Source of the DNA: an uncultured Bacteroidales bacterium
GTDB taxonomy: Bacteria; Bacteroidota; Bacteroidia; Bacteroidales; UBA932
DNA: 54,371 nucleotides
Direction of reading: 5' to 3'
Assembly: GCA_910585445.1 (NCBI GenBank)
Contig: CAJUEK010000012.1
Coordinates: 1 to 54,371, forward strand
Shown here: piece by piece, positions 35,676 through 43,981 of the stretch
How the letters are laid out: every line of letters starts with the position of its first letter
How positions within the stretch are numbered: the stretch's first letter is position 1
The notes under the pieces: model-generated
What the model was told of the DNA's origin: nothing
Databases searched by the model: none
What the model saw: the letters and a program-made list of their open reading frames with translations, nothing else
Made by a program: the position numbers and the translations under genes

Positions 35676-35717
35676 AATCCCCGGAAGATTTTGCATCAAT
35701 GCATTCTTCCGGGGATT
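35676..35717. terminator. hairpin terminator between convergent genes
   Basis: AATCCCCGGAAGA (35676-35688) and TCTTCCGGGGATT (35705-35717) pair perfectly over 13 bp; the tail GTTATTGTTG is only moderately T-rich. Confidence 0.7.
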
Positions 35718-35755
35718 GTTATTGTTGCCGGCTTTGCGCCTGAGGCATTGCCTCC

Positions 35756-36712
35756 CTATTTGCTGTAAAGCTCCTTCCTGGACTGAGGACCTGTGCCACG
35801 CAGCACTGCAGGGTCGTCCACCCATGCTTCGATTATCCTTTTCTGCCCGCGTATGACATTTGTCTCAAGGAATTTGAGCTGAAGGTCGAAAGTCGTGCCC
35901 ATTGATTCAGCTATCTCGTGTCCGTAGTCTATGAAATGATACATGTTATAGTTGTATCCGAATTTTTCAAAACGCTTCACAAGCTTGCCGCCGCCGAAGA
36001 ATCCGAGATTGAACACCTTTATCTGCTTGTATGGCACGAGAGAGTCTCCCGTTCCGTGCATTATCAGTGCCGGTGCCGGTGTCATTTCATAGCGTACCTT
36101 TCCTTTGCGGGAGAACACCGCTCCGGAGAAGGCCATGACGCCTGCATATCTGAAATCCTCAGGAAGCGTCTGGGCCCATGAGGTCCGGTTGCATATCTCG
36201 TATTCGGCCTGCATTACTGTTATCGCGCCTGCGGATGAGCCGCTTATGACGATGTTCTTAGGATCTGCTCCGAGCTGGTCCGCATTGTCGATGATGAATG
36301 ATGTTGCGCTGAAAAGGTCTTCCACAGCCATATGTATCGCATTGTCAAGCACATTTACCTGGGCGATTCCAACCTTTGTCGAGCCTTTCAGGCCGAGGCG
36401 GTAGTCGATTGATATGACGCGGTACCCGTTCTCGGTAAGCATCCTGAACCAGTTGTTGTAGCCCTCATCATTTCTTGTGCCGGCGATGAATCCGCCTCCG
36501 AACATGAACAATACGGTAGGTTTTGTCTTGCCGTCAAGTGTGGTGACGCTTCCCGGTGCGGGATCATAGACGTCAAGATAGAGGTCGCAGGTGTCTCTTT
36601 GCGCAAACATATAGGTCCCGTCCGGGCTGATAGTTTCTGCCGCAGCTGATGCAGGCATCTCCATAAGTGCCATCAGTATGGCAGATGCAAGGAAAAAAGT
36701 TTTTTTTATCAT
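35756..36712 (-). CDS. secreted alpha/beta-hydrolase (carboxylesterase type)
   Basis: The 318-residue product has a signal peptide (to about residue 24, ASAAA). The oxyanion motif is FGGGF (71-75) in place of the usual HGGG, and the triad is Ser160 (SGSSAG), Asp223 (HGTGDSLVP) and His265 (YGHEI). It resembles BD-FAE/HSL-type esterases that act on acetyl or feruloyl esters of glycans, but the substrate is unknown. Third and last gene of a minus-strand set with the AI-2E permease and the HAD phosphatase. Confidence 0.85.
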   Translation of the reverse strand: MIKKTFFLASAILMALMEMPASAAAETISPDGTYMFAQRDTCDLYLDVYDPAPGSVTTLDGKTKPTVLFMFGGGFIAGTRNDEGYNNWFRMLTENGYRVISIDYRLGLKGSTKVGIAQVNVLDNAIHMAVEDLFSATSFIIDNADQLGADPKNIVISGSSAGAITVMQAEYEICNRTSWAQTLPEDFRYAGVMAFSGAVFSRKGKVRYEMTPAPALIMHGTGDSLVPYKQIKVFNLGFFGGGKLVKRFEKFGYNYNMYHFIDYGHEIAESMGTTFDLQLKFLETNVIRGQKRIIEAWVDDPAVLRGTGPQSRKELYSK

Positions 36713-36746
36713 AATCTGAAAAAGGTTTAGTCTTATATGGTGCCGC

Positions 36747-37913
36747 TCATTTCCCTGTCTTGCCTGAGGTTATGAGCTTTTCGTCAGGTATCAGTCTGCG
36801 GATTGCCTTGAACCGTCTGAAGAACCTGTATGCGATTACCCTGACTACAGTGTAGCACGGAATGGCAACAATCATTCCAAGAGGCCCTGCGATGTGCCCG
36901 ACAATGAGCAGGACAATGAATATTTCGAGCGGCTTTGACTTTATGCTTGCCGAATATATCACAGGCTGGTACAGGAAGTTGTCAACCAGCTGCGTGAAGC
37001 AGAATATTGCCACAAGTATTATGGTGAATGTAAGGAAACTCACGTCCAGGCCTATTGGGACAACGCTGCTGTATTTCAGGACAAGGGCCAGCACAGTTCC
37101 TATGGCACCTCCAAGAAGAGGGCCCACATATGGTATGACATTGAATATTCCGGTAAGGAAAGCAATGCCTATTGAAGCGTTGAATCCCAGCCTGGCAACG
37201 GCCAGCAGGCCTATGAAATTTATCAGTGCAACTCCGAGGATTTCAATCATGATTCCTGTGAAGTAGCGTGAGAGGAGGTCTCCGATGTCGGCGATGGCTT
37301 CTGCCGCGTTCTTCTCGTGCCTGTCCGGGACAAGCGAGGTCACGATGTTTGTGAACAGCCCGTCATCTTTGATGAAGAAAAAGCTTATGAATACGACTGA
37401 GAATATTCCGATTCCGATGTTTGAGAGGAATGAGGCGGCCGAGCCTATCATTGACGAGAATACTGACACGTCAAATATCTTCTGCACGTCCTGCATCACG
37501 GCTGTCTCTATCCTGAAGTCCGGGCCGAGCTTTGGAAAGGCTGCGCGGAGTGATTCGTTCATGTGTGCAAGCGGCACAGAAATGTGCTTGGCAGCGTCTT
37601 CCACGTTTGTCATGGAGATGCCTTTCACTATGCTGCTGACTATCGGAATCACGAGTGTCAGGACAGATGCGAAAATAATCAGCACCAGTGCCATGGCGGA
37701 GACTGCCAGCAGCCAGTCAGGTGCACGGTGGCCGCGTATCCTGATTTTTTTTAGATGGTTTACGATGGGCTTGGCTATGAGTGATACAACCACGGCTATC
37801 AGTATGTATATCAGCACGCTGCTGAAATACCAGCACAGTGCGGCTATGATGCCTGTCGCGGCCGCGAGCATGATGTATCTCGCCAGCCTGTCAATGCTTC
37901 TTTCTTCTGTCAT
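36747..37913 (-). CDS. AI-2E-family (UPF0118) membrane transporter
   Basis: The 388-residue integral membrane protein has about eight membrane segments. Family marks include the periplasmic-type insert near residues 90-150 and the conserved segment FLTGIFNVIPYVGPLLGGA followed by TQLVDNFLYQPVI. Family members move small solutes or ions, and the AI-2 role is established only for TqsA. It starts 25 bp after the HAD gene and ends 34 bp before the esterase gene. Confidence 0.9.
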   Translation of the reverse strand: MTEERSIDRLARYIMLAAATGIIAALCWYFSSVLIYILIAVVVSLIAKPIVNHLKKIRIRGHRAPDWLLAVSAMALVLIIFASVLTLVIPIVSSIVKGISMTNVEDAAKHISVPLAHMNESLRAAFPKLGPDFRIETAVMQDVQKIFDVSVFSSMIGSAASFLSNIGIGIFSVVFISFFFIKDDGLFTNIVTSLVPDRHEKNAAEAIADIGDLLSRYFTGIMIEILGVALINFIGLLAVARLGFNASIGIAFLTGIFNVIPYVGPLLGGAIGTVLALVLKYSSVVPIGLDVSFLTFTIILVAIFCFTQLVDNFLYQPVIYSASIKSKPLEIFIVLLIVGHIAGPLGMIVAIPCYTVVRVIAYRFFRRFKAIRRLIPDEKLITSGKTGK

Positions 37914-37938
37914 GTCGATTTTATGTATCTGTTTTAAG

Positions 37939-38604
37939 TTATTGTTCCTGTTGCATTATCCTGTCGCACAGCTCTTCCGGGGAACCGGCAATCATCCATG
38001 GACCGTATGACTGCAGCTCCTCTTTTGTACGGAAACCCCATGACGCTCCTGCAGTCCTGACACCTGCGTTCATGCCTGTCTGCATGTCAACATCGGAATC
38101 TCCGCAATAAACCGTCTCATCAACAGATGTGCCCGGAACTGCATTTATGGCTTCAAAAATAACCGAAGGGTCGGGTTTTATCGGCTTTCCCTCGCGCTGT
38201 CCGAGGATGCAGGCAAATTCGTATTGACCGAAAAACTTTTTTACAAGCTCTTCTGTGCCTTCCTGGTATTTGTTGGAGGCTATGGCAAGACGGATTCCTG
38301 AGGCTGACAGCTTGTCGAGCATCGGTATGATTCCGTCGTATGGCCTTGTGCAGTCGCATTTGTGCATTCCATAGTAATGCAGAAAATGTCTCCGCATCTG
38401 TTCTATGCATTCATCTGTGCGCCTGTGCGGAGGAAGTGCGCCTTTAAACAGGTTCGTTATTCCTCTTCCCACAAGCATATTATACTCTTGAGTGGCATGT
38501 TCCGGGCATCCGCACTGCCCAAGAGCGTAGTTGCATGCCCGGGCGAGATCTTCTATGGTATTGAGCAGCGTGCCGTCAAGGTCGAAAATCACAAGTTTTG
38601 TCAT
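37939..38604 (-). CDS. HAD-family phosphatase, phosphoglycolate phosphatase-like
   Basis: The 221-residue product has HAD motif I (IFDLDGTLLNT, nucleophile Asp8 and Asp10), motif II (AIASNKY), and motif III/IV (KPDPSVIFEA, YCGDSDVDMQTG). A cap of the Gph/PGP type lies at residues 15-85. Substrate cannot be read from the sequence; 2-phosphoglycolate is the usual guess. First gene of the minus-strand set with the permease and esterase. Confidence 0.87.
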   Translation of the reverse strand: MTKLVIFDLDGTLLNTIEDLARACNYALGQCGCPEHATQEYNMLVGRGITNLFKGALPPHRRTDECIEQMRRHFLHYYGMHKCDCTRPYDGIIPMLDKLSASGIRLAIASNKYQEGTEELVKKFFGQYEFACILGQREGKPIKPDPSVIFEAINAVPGTSVDETVYCGDSDVDMQTGMNAGVRTAGASWGFRTKEELQSYGPWMIAGSPEELCDRIMQQEQ

Positions 38605-38653
38605 TTTTTTGAAAATATTTTAGCTTGTGCCGTGGTTTGGCTCAAGCAGAGCC

Positions 38654-38661
38654 TACCTTTG
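38654..38661 (+). promoter_or_regulatory. -7 element before the small gene at 38689
   Basis: TACCTTTG, an exact TAnnTTTG. A TTTG at 38636-38639 is only 14 bp upstream, shorter than the norm. The leader that follows is A-rich, as usual before Bacteroidota start codons. Confidence 0.5.
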
Positions 38662-38688
38662 CATCAACAAAACAAAAACAATAAAGTC

Positions 38689-38811
38689 ATGAATACAGAT
38701 AACGCCCTTGTTCGCCTCAGCGAAATGATGTCTTCAGAATCTTCATACAGGACATTGGTCGATATGATAAACGATCTTGACCTGGAATTCATGGGAGCTT
38801 TCCCTGCATAG
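38689..38811 (+). CDS. 40-residue small protein of unknown function
   Basis: ATG 38689 opens a frame of 40 codons, MNTDNALVRLSEMMSSES... to ...LEFMGAFPA, with codon use like its neighbours. It has an exact -7 element 27 bp upstream and an A-rich ribosome site. It is acidic and probably one helix (residues 3-32) with a short Gly/Pro tail, with no signal peptide. The stop lies 2 bp from the stop of clpC, which converges. I do not recognise the family. A regulatory or substrate role for ClpC is only a thought prompted by position. Confidence 0.6.
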   Translation: MNTDNALVRLSEMMSSESSYRTLVDMINDLDLEFMGAFPA

Positions 38812-38813
38812 GG

Positions 38814-41162
38814 TCAGGCCCATTCCGCCACAGTGCCGCTCTTGGCCTTGTCAAGGCTTACGCGTATCCGTCCGGTATGCCTGCCCTTGCCTGTGTCAGC
38901 TTTGCCTGCGATAATCAGCTCGGACACCGGATCTTCGATTAAGTCGCGCATGGCCCTTTTGAGAGGACGTGCCCCGAAGTCCCTGTCATACCCGGCTTCG
39001 GCTACGAAGCGTCTGGCAGATGGTGTCACATTAAGCTCATATCCGGCTTCTTTCACACGTGCGGTGAGTCCGCTCAGTTCGATGCCGATTATTTTTGCAA
39101 TGTCATCCTTGGAGAGAGGGTTGAAGAACACCTGCTCGTCTATCCTGTTGATGAATTCCGGTGGGAATGTCTTTCTCACGGCCTTGTCAAGCACGTTCTT
39201 CCTGTTCCCGTTTATGTTCCTTCCTGCGGATACGAATCCCAGTCCGTTGCCGTAGTCTTCCAGTTCGCGGCTTCCTGCATTTGAGGTCATTATGAGAATC
39301 GTGTTCCTGAAGCTTACTGTCCGGCCGCTGCTATCTGTAAGGCGTCCCTCGTCCATGACCTGCAGAAGAAGGTTGAATACGTCCGGATGTGCCTTTTCTA
39401 TCTCGTCCAGGAGAACCACGCAATATGGCTTGCGCCTCACGCGTTCGCTCAGCTGGCCGCCCTCTTCGAATCCCACATATCCCGGAGGAGCGCCTATGAG
39501 CCTTGACACATTGAATTTTTCCATGTATTCGCTCATGTCAAGCCTGACTATGTTTTCTTCTGAGTCAAAAAGATATTCCGCAATGGATTTTGCCAGCTGT
39601 GTCTTGCCGACTCCTGTCGGGCCGAAGAACATGAATGTGCCGATAGGCTTCCCGGGGTCTTTTATGCCTGCCCTGTTGCGGATTATCGCGCGGACAACCT
39701 TGTCTATGGCTTCATCCTGGCCTATTATTCTGCTTTTAAGCTTGTCTTTCATTGAGGAAAGCCTGTGTCCCTCGCTTTCAGCTATCCTGCCTGAAGGTAT
39801 CCCTGTCATTTCTGATATTACGGCGGCTACATCGGATGCCGTGACACTTCCTGTTCTTTTCTTGTTTTTCAGGCTTACCGCAGAACCCGCCTCGTCCATC
39901 GCGTCTATGGCCTTGTCCGGAAGACATCTGTCCGTTATGTAACGCTCCGACATTCTCACGCAAGCCTCAATGGCTTCCTCGCTGTATCTTACATTGTGAT
40001 GCTCTTCGTAGTTTGGCTTGAGGCTCTGCAAAATGGATATGGTATGGCTGATTCCTGTCTTTTCGACCGTAATTTTCTGGAATCTCCTGTCGAGTGCACC
40101 GTCTTTTTCTATTGTTTTCCTGAATTCGTCGGTAGTCGTGGCGCCGATGCACTGGATTTCTCCTCTTGCCAGGGCAGGTTTGAGCATATTTGCCGCATCA
40201 AGGCTGCCTGACGCTCCTCCGGCTCCTATGATGGTGTGGAGCTCGTCTATGAACAGGATAACATTAGGATTGGAGGAAGCCTCTTTTATTATGTTCTTGA
40301 GTCTTTTCTCGAAGTCGCCGCGATATTTGGTGCCGGCGACGATTGCTCCCAGGTCAAGTGATATGAGCCTCTTGCCGGCCAGCGCAGGAGGTACGTCTCC
40401 GCTGGATATCCGGAGCGCTATTCCTTCGACTATGGCCGATTTTCCGACTCCCGGGTCGCCCACGAGAAGCGGGTTGTTCTTGCGTCTGCGGCCGAGCACC
40501 TGTATGACCCTCATTATCTCGGCTTCGCGGCCTACCACCGGGTCCAGTTTTCCGTCACGGGCTGCGGCTGTAATGTCATAGCCGAATTCTTCCAGAGGCG
40601 ATGTCTCTTGTTCCTTCTCATGTTCCGCTGTCTGGGCTGTGTCTTCGTGAATCGCCCTTATGTGTATCTGCGGCGTGTCTTTTCCTATTTCCGGGACTTC
40701 ATAGTCGCCTGTGTCCTTGTCCAGCATACCGTTCGCTTCAAGATATCTGAACACTTCCCGGTAGCTTAGTCCCGTGTCGTTCAGATATGTGAATCCGTAT
40801 GAGCTGGAGTTGCGGCACAATGCAAGCAGCAGGTGCTGTGACGAAGCCTGGGCGCTTCGTATTTTCGTGGCTTCCAGAATGGTGAGACTCAGGACGTTCT
40901 GCGCTCCGCGGGAGAATGTTACCTTGTCGATTCCGGAGTATGGGATGTGCTCGTTCGTGAATATGCGCCCGTCGATGAATTGCTTCATTTCCTCAAGGTC
41001 GGTTCCGAGTCCCCTGAGGGTGTCTGAGGCTGTGTTTTCCCTGTGGCGCAGTATGCCGAGGAAAAGGTGGTCCGGGGCTATGCCGTAGCTTCCTGTCCTT
41101 ACTGCTTCTTCCCTGGAGTAGTTTATTATTGAGTTCAGCTCGTCTGAGATGCCTATTTCCAT
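38814..41162 (-). CDS. clpC: ClpC/ClpA-type AAA+ unfoldase lacking the middle (UVR) domain
   Basis: Unfolds proteins for ClpP. The 782-residue product has two Clp_N repeats (1-145), a first AAA+ module with GDPGVGKSAIVEG (about 227-239), and a second with FFGPTGVGKTQLAK (about 512-525). The ClpP-docking loop appears as GNGLGF, so pairing with ClpP is likely. The coiled-coil UVR/M domain normally found between the modules of ClpC is missing: AGSAVSLKNKK runs straight into VTASDVAAVISEMTG. This makes it ClpA-like in layout. It is divergent from gyrA. Confidence 0.92.
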   Translation of the reverse strand: MEIGISDELNSIINYSREEAVRTGSYGIAPDHLFLGILRHRENTASDTLRGLGTDLEEMKQFIDGRIFTNEHIPYSGIDKVTFSRGAQNVLSLTILEATKIRSAQASSQHLLLALCRNSSSYGFTYLNDTGLSYREVFRYLEANGMLDKDTGDYEVPEIGKDTPQIHIRAIHEDTAQTAEHEKEQETSPLEEFGYDITAAARDGKLDPVVGREAEIMRVIQVLGRRRKNNPLLVGDPGVGKSAIVEGIALRISSGDVPPALAGKRLISLDLGAIVAGTKYRGDFEKRLKNIIKEASSNPNVILFIDELHTIIGAGGASGSLDAANMLKPALARGEIQCIGATTTDEFRKTIEKDGALDRRFQKITVEKTGISHTISILQSLKPNYEEHHNVRYSEEAIEACVRMSERYITDRCLPDKAIDAMDEAGSAVSLKNKKRTGSVTASDVAAVISEMTGIPSGRIAESEGHRLSSMKDKLKSRIIGQDEAIDKVVRAIIRNRAGIKDPGKPIGTFMFFGPTGVGKTQLAKSIAEYLFDSEENIVRLDMSEYMEKFNVSRLIGAPPGYVGFEEGGQLSERVRRKPYCVVLLDEIEKAHPDVFNLLLQVMDEGRLTDSSGRTVSFRNTILIMTSNAGSRELEDYGNGLGFVSAGRNINGNRKNVLDKAVRKTFPPEFINRIDEQVFFNPLSKDDIAKIIGIELSGLTARVKEAGYELNVTPSARRFVAEAGYDRDFGARPLKRAMRDLIEDPVSELIIAGKADTGKGRHTGRIRVSLDKAKSGTVAEWA

Positions 41163-41200
41163 GTATGAAAAATATACGTAAAACCTAAAATCACTTTCAA

Positions 41201-41233
41201 TTGCACAAAATTACTATTTTTTTTGTAACTTTG
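41201..41233 (+). promoter_or_regulatory. promoter of gyrA
   Basis: TTGC (41201-41204), a 21-bp spacer and TAACTTTG (41226-41233). The -7 element is exact and begins the first tandem repeat unit. It implies a leader of about 210 nt before ATG 41452. Confidence 0.55.
41206..41213 (-). promoter_or_regulatory. -7 element of clpC
   Basis: TAATTTTG on the minus strand, an exact match, 43 bp before the clpC ATG; no clear TTTG upstream. It overlaps the gyrA promoter region on the other strand. Confidence 0.45.
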
Positions 41234-41420
41234 CGAGTTAGTGAGAGCAAAAGGGAACTTGTTCACTTTTGCCGAGCGTGAGCAAAGAAAACGCCCGCAG
41301 GGCGTTAACTACGCGAGTTAGTGAGAGCAAAAGGAGCTTGCTCATTTTGCCGAGCGTGAGCAAAGAAAACGTCCGTCAGGGCGTTAACTACGCGAGTTAG
41401 TGAGAGCAAAGAAAAGAAAC
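41226..41420 (+). repeat. tandem 79-80 bp structured repeat in the gyrA leader
   Basis: Full units start at 41233 (80 bp) and 41313 (79 bp), and a third copy from 41392 is cut short after about 19 identical bases. Each full unit can form two hairpins: a stem GCAAAA(G)/(C)TTTTGC capped by GAA-CUUG-UUC in unit 1 and GAG-CUUG-CUC in unit 2, and AACGCCC/GGGCGTT (AACGTCC/GGGCGTT in unit 2). Unit junctions carry the palindrome TAACT-N5-AGTTA at 41226-41240, 41306-41320 and 41385-41399. No coding frame is present. Confidence 0.85.
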
Positions 41421-41451
41421 AGGATTAAAAGTATAAGGTATAGGAATATAT

Positions 41452-43971
41452 ATGGAAAATGAGATTAAGACAGGCAGGATCGACCAGGTGAACATCGACC
41501 AGCAGATGAGGAGCGCATACATTGACTACTCCATGTCTGTTATCGTGTCCAGGGCACTCCCTGACGTGCGCGACGGCTTCAAGCCTGTGCACAGGAGAGT
41601 CCTCTTCGGAATGGACGGCCTTGGCCTGAGGTGGACGAGCCAGACTAAGAAATCTGCCCGTATCGTGGGTGAAGTCCTCGGTAAGTATCACCCGCATGGA
41701 GACGGCAGCGTATATGACGCCATGGCGAGGATGGCCCAGAACTGGAGCCTCAGATATCCTCTGGTATTCGGTCAGGGTAACTTCGGTTCGATGGACGGTG
41801 ACCCTGTGGCTGCCATGCGATACACGGAGGCCAAGCTCTCCAAATTGTCTGATGAGGTTCTGGCCGACCTTGAGAAGGATACGGTGGATTTCCAGAACAA
41901 CTTTGACGACTCGCTCCAGGAGCCGACGGTGCTCCCTACCAAAGTTCCGCTTCTGCTTCTGAACGGCTCTTCGGGAATCGCAGTCGGAATGGCGACGAAC
42001 ATGGCGCCTCACAACCTTAGCGAGTGCTGTGACGCCATCTGTGCATATATCGACAATCCTGAGATTACTATTGAGGAGCTGATGCATTATGTCAAGGGTC
42101 CGGATTTCCCTACCGGAGGCATAATTCAGGGCCGCCAGGGCATAAAGGATGCTTTCGAGACAGGAAGGGGACGTATCGTAATACGTTCCAAGACAGACAT
42201 CGAGGTGAATGATTCCGGTCGCGAGACTATTGTGGTGACGGAGATTCCTTATATGGTCAACAAGAGGGAGATGATAGAGAAGATTGCCGAACTTGTTGAG
42301 AACAAGAGGATTGAGGGAATCGCCTATATCAACGATGAGACCACGATGAAAGGTGTCAGGGTAGTAATACGCCTGAAGAAGGACGCCAACTCAAATGTTG
42401 TTCTGAACACTTTGTTCAAATATACGCCGCTCCAGTCGAGCTTCTCCGTGAACAATGTGGCCCTTGTCAATGGCCGTCCGCGCACCCTCAACCTGAAAGA
42501 GCTTATCAAGTATTTCGTAAAGCACAGGCATGAGGTTATTGTCAGGAGGACCAAGTTTGACCTTGAGAAAGCACAGAAGAGGGCGCATATCCTTGAGGGA
42601 CTTCTCCGTGCCCTTGATGTGATTGACCAGATAATCAATATTATACGTGCTTCCAAGAGCGTGGAGGAGGCCAAGAATGAGCTGATTGCCACATTCGGGT
42701 TCAGCGATGCACAGGCTACCGCCATCGTCGAGATGAGGCTCCGTCAGCTTACCGGACTCGAGCGCGAGAAGCTTCAGAGCGAATTTGACGAACTCATGAA
42801 ATTCATCAGATATTGTGAGGATGTCCTTGCCAATGAGAGCATGCAGCTCGGCATCATCAAGGACGAGACTCTGGAGATGAAAGAGAAATACGGTGACGAG
42901 AGAAGGACAGAGATTGCGCTTTCTGCCGAGGAATTCAATCCGGAGGACTTCTATGCCGATGAGGATGTGGTAATCACGATTTCACATCTCGGATATATCA
43001 AGAGGACCTCTCTTGCGGAGTACCGCACGCAGAACCGCGGTGGCGTGGGCATGAAGGGAAGCGCTACGCGTGACGAGGACTTCATCGAACACATCTATGT
43101 CGCCAACATGCACAGCACAATGCTTCTCTTTACTCAGAACGGAAAGTGCTACTGGCTTAAGGTATATGAGATTCCGGAAGGTTCGCGTGCATCAAAGGGA
43201 CGTGCAATCCAGAATGTCATAAATATTGAGCCTGACGACAAGATAAAGACATATCTCAATGTCAAGAACCTCAAGGACGAGGAGTATGTGAACAACAATT
43301 ACATTGTTCTCGGAACCAAGAGGGGAATCATCAAGAAGACTTCGCTTGAGGCTTATTCAAGACCTCGCACAAATGGTGTGATTGCCATAACCGTGCGTGA
43401 CGGGGACGAGCTGCTTGATGCAGTGATGACTAACGGAAAGAGCGAGATTCTGCTTGCCGGACGTGGCGGACGCTGCTGCCGTTTCGATGAGAATGATGCC
43501 AGGGCGTTGGGAAGGACGGCTTCCGGTGTGAGGGGAATCAATATCGAGGATGATGACGAGGTAATCGGAATGATTGCCTATGACCCTACTGCCGAGGACG
43601 CCGCAGCGCATACTATCCTTGTGGTGAGCGAGCATGGTTACGGAAAACGTTCTGGTTTTGATGAGTACCGCAAGACCAACAGGGGCGGAAAGGGTGTCAA
43701 GACCCTCAATATCACCGAAAAGACAGGTGCGCTCGTTGCCATGAAGAATGTCACCGATGTGAATGACCTGATGATAATCAACCGCTCCGGACTTACCATA
43801 CGTATGGCGGTGTCGGATATCAAGGTTGCCGGCCGTGCGACCCAGGGAGTGCGTCTTATCAACATCAAGGACGGTGACTCGATTGCCGCCATATCGGCTG
43901 TGAACAAGAGCGAAGAGGATGCACCTGAGGTTCAGGACGAGACTAAGGACAACGAACAGAATTTAAATTAA
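41452..43971 (+). CDS. gyrA: DNA gyrase subunit A
   Basis: Breaks and rejoins DNA in the gyrase heterotetramer. The 839-residue product has the winged-helix/tower region with catalytic Tyr124 (AAMRYTEAKLS), the coiled-coil region (about 360-490) and the C-terminal six-bladed beta-pinwheel. A GyrA-box-like segment appears as NRGGVGMKG. The quinolone-determining loop reads HPHGDGSVYD, with Gly85 where E. coli GyrA has Ser83 and with the acidic Asp89 kept. An acidic tail (EEDAPEVQDETKDNEQ) ends the protein. A TPR gene follows 10 bp later. Confidence 0.96.
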   Translation: MENEIKTGRIDQVNIDQQMRSAYIDYSMSVIVSRALPDVRDGFKPVHRRVLFGMDGLGLRWTSQTKKSARIVGEVLGKYHPHGDGSVYDAMARMAQNWSLRYPLVFGQGNFGSMDGDPVAAMRYTEAKLSKLSDEVLADLEKDTVDFQNNFDDSLQEPTVLPTKVPLLLLNGSSGIAVGMATNMAPHNLSECCDAICAYIDNPEITIEELMHYVKGPDFPTGGIIQGRQGIKDAFETGRGRIVIRSKTDIEVNDSGRETIVVTEIPYMVNKREMIEKIAELVENKRIEGIAYINDETTMKGVRVVIRLKKDANSNVVLNTLFKYTPLQSSFSVNNVALVNGRPRTLNLKELIKYFVKHRHEVIVRRTKFDLEKAQKRAHILEGLLRALDVIDQIINIIRASKSVEEAKNELIATFGFSDAQATAIVEMRLRQLTGLEREKLQSEFDELMKFIRYCEDVLANESMQLGIIKDETLEMKEKYGDERRTEIALSAEEFNPEDFYADEDVVITISHLGYIKRTSLAEYRTQNRGGVGMKGSATRDEDFIEHIYVANMHSTMLLFTQNGKCYWLKVYEIPEGSRASKGRAIQNVINIEPDDKIKTYLNVKNLKDEEYVNNNYIVLGTKRGIIKKTSLEAYSRPRTNGVIAITVRDGDELLDAVMTNGKSEILLAGRGGRCCRFDENDARALGRTASGVRGINIEDDDEVIGMIAYDPTAEDAAAHTILVVSEHGYGKRSGFDEYRKTNRGGKGVKTLNITEKTGALVAMKNVTDVNDLMIINRSGLTIRMAVSDIKVAGRATQGVRLINIKDGDSIAAISAVNKSEEDAPEVQDETKDNEQNLN

Positions 43972-43981
43972 TACATTGATT

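Noticed and set aside
41226..41420. CRISPR array
   Set aside because: The repeated unit is 79-80 bp with no unique spacers and there are no cas genes; it is a tandem repeat.
41425..42087. A 220-codon minus-strand frame opposite the gyrA start
   Set aside because: It runs antisense to the most conserved part of gyrA and reaches into the repeat region; no motif supports it.
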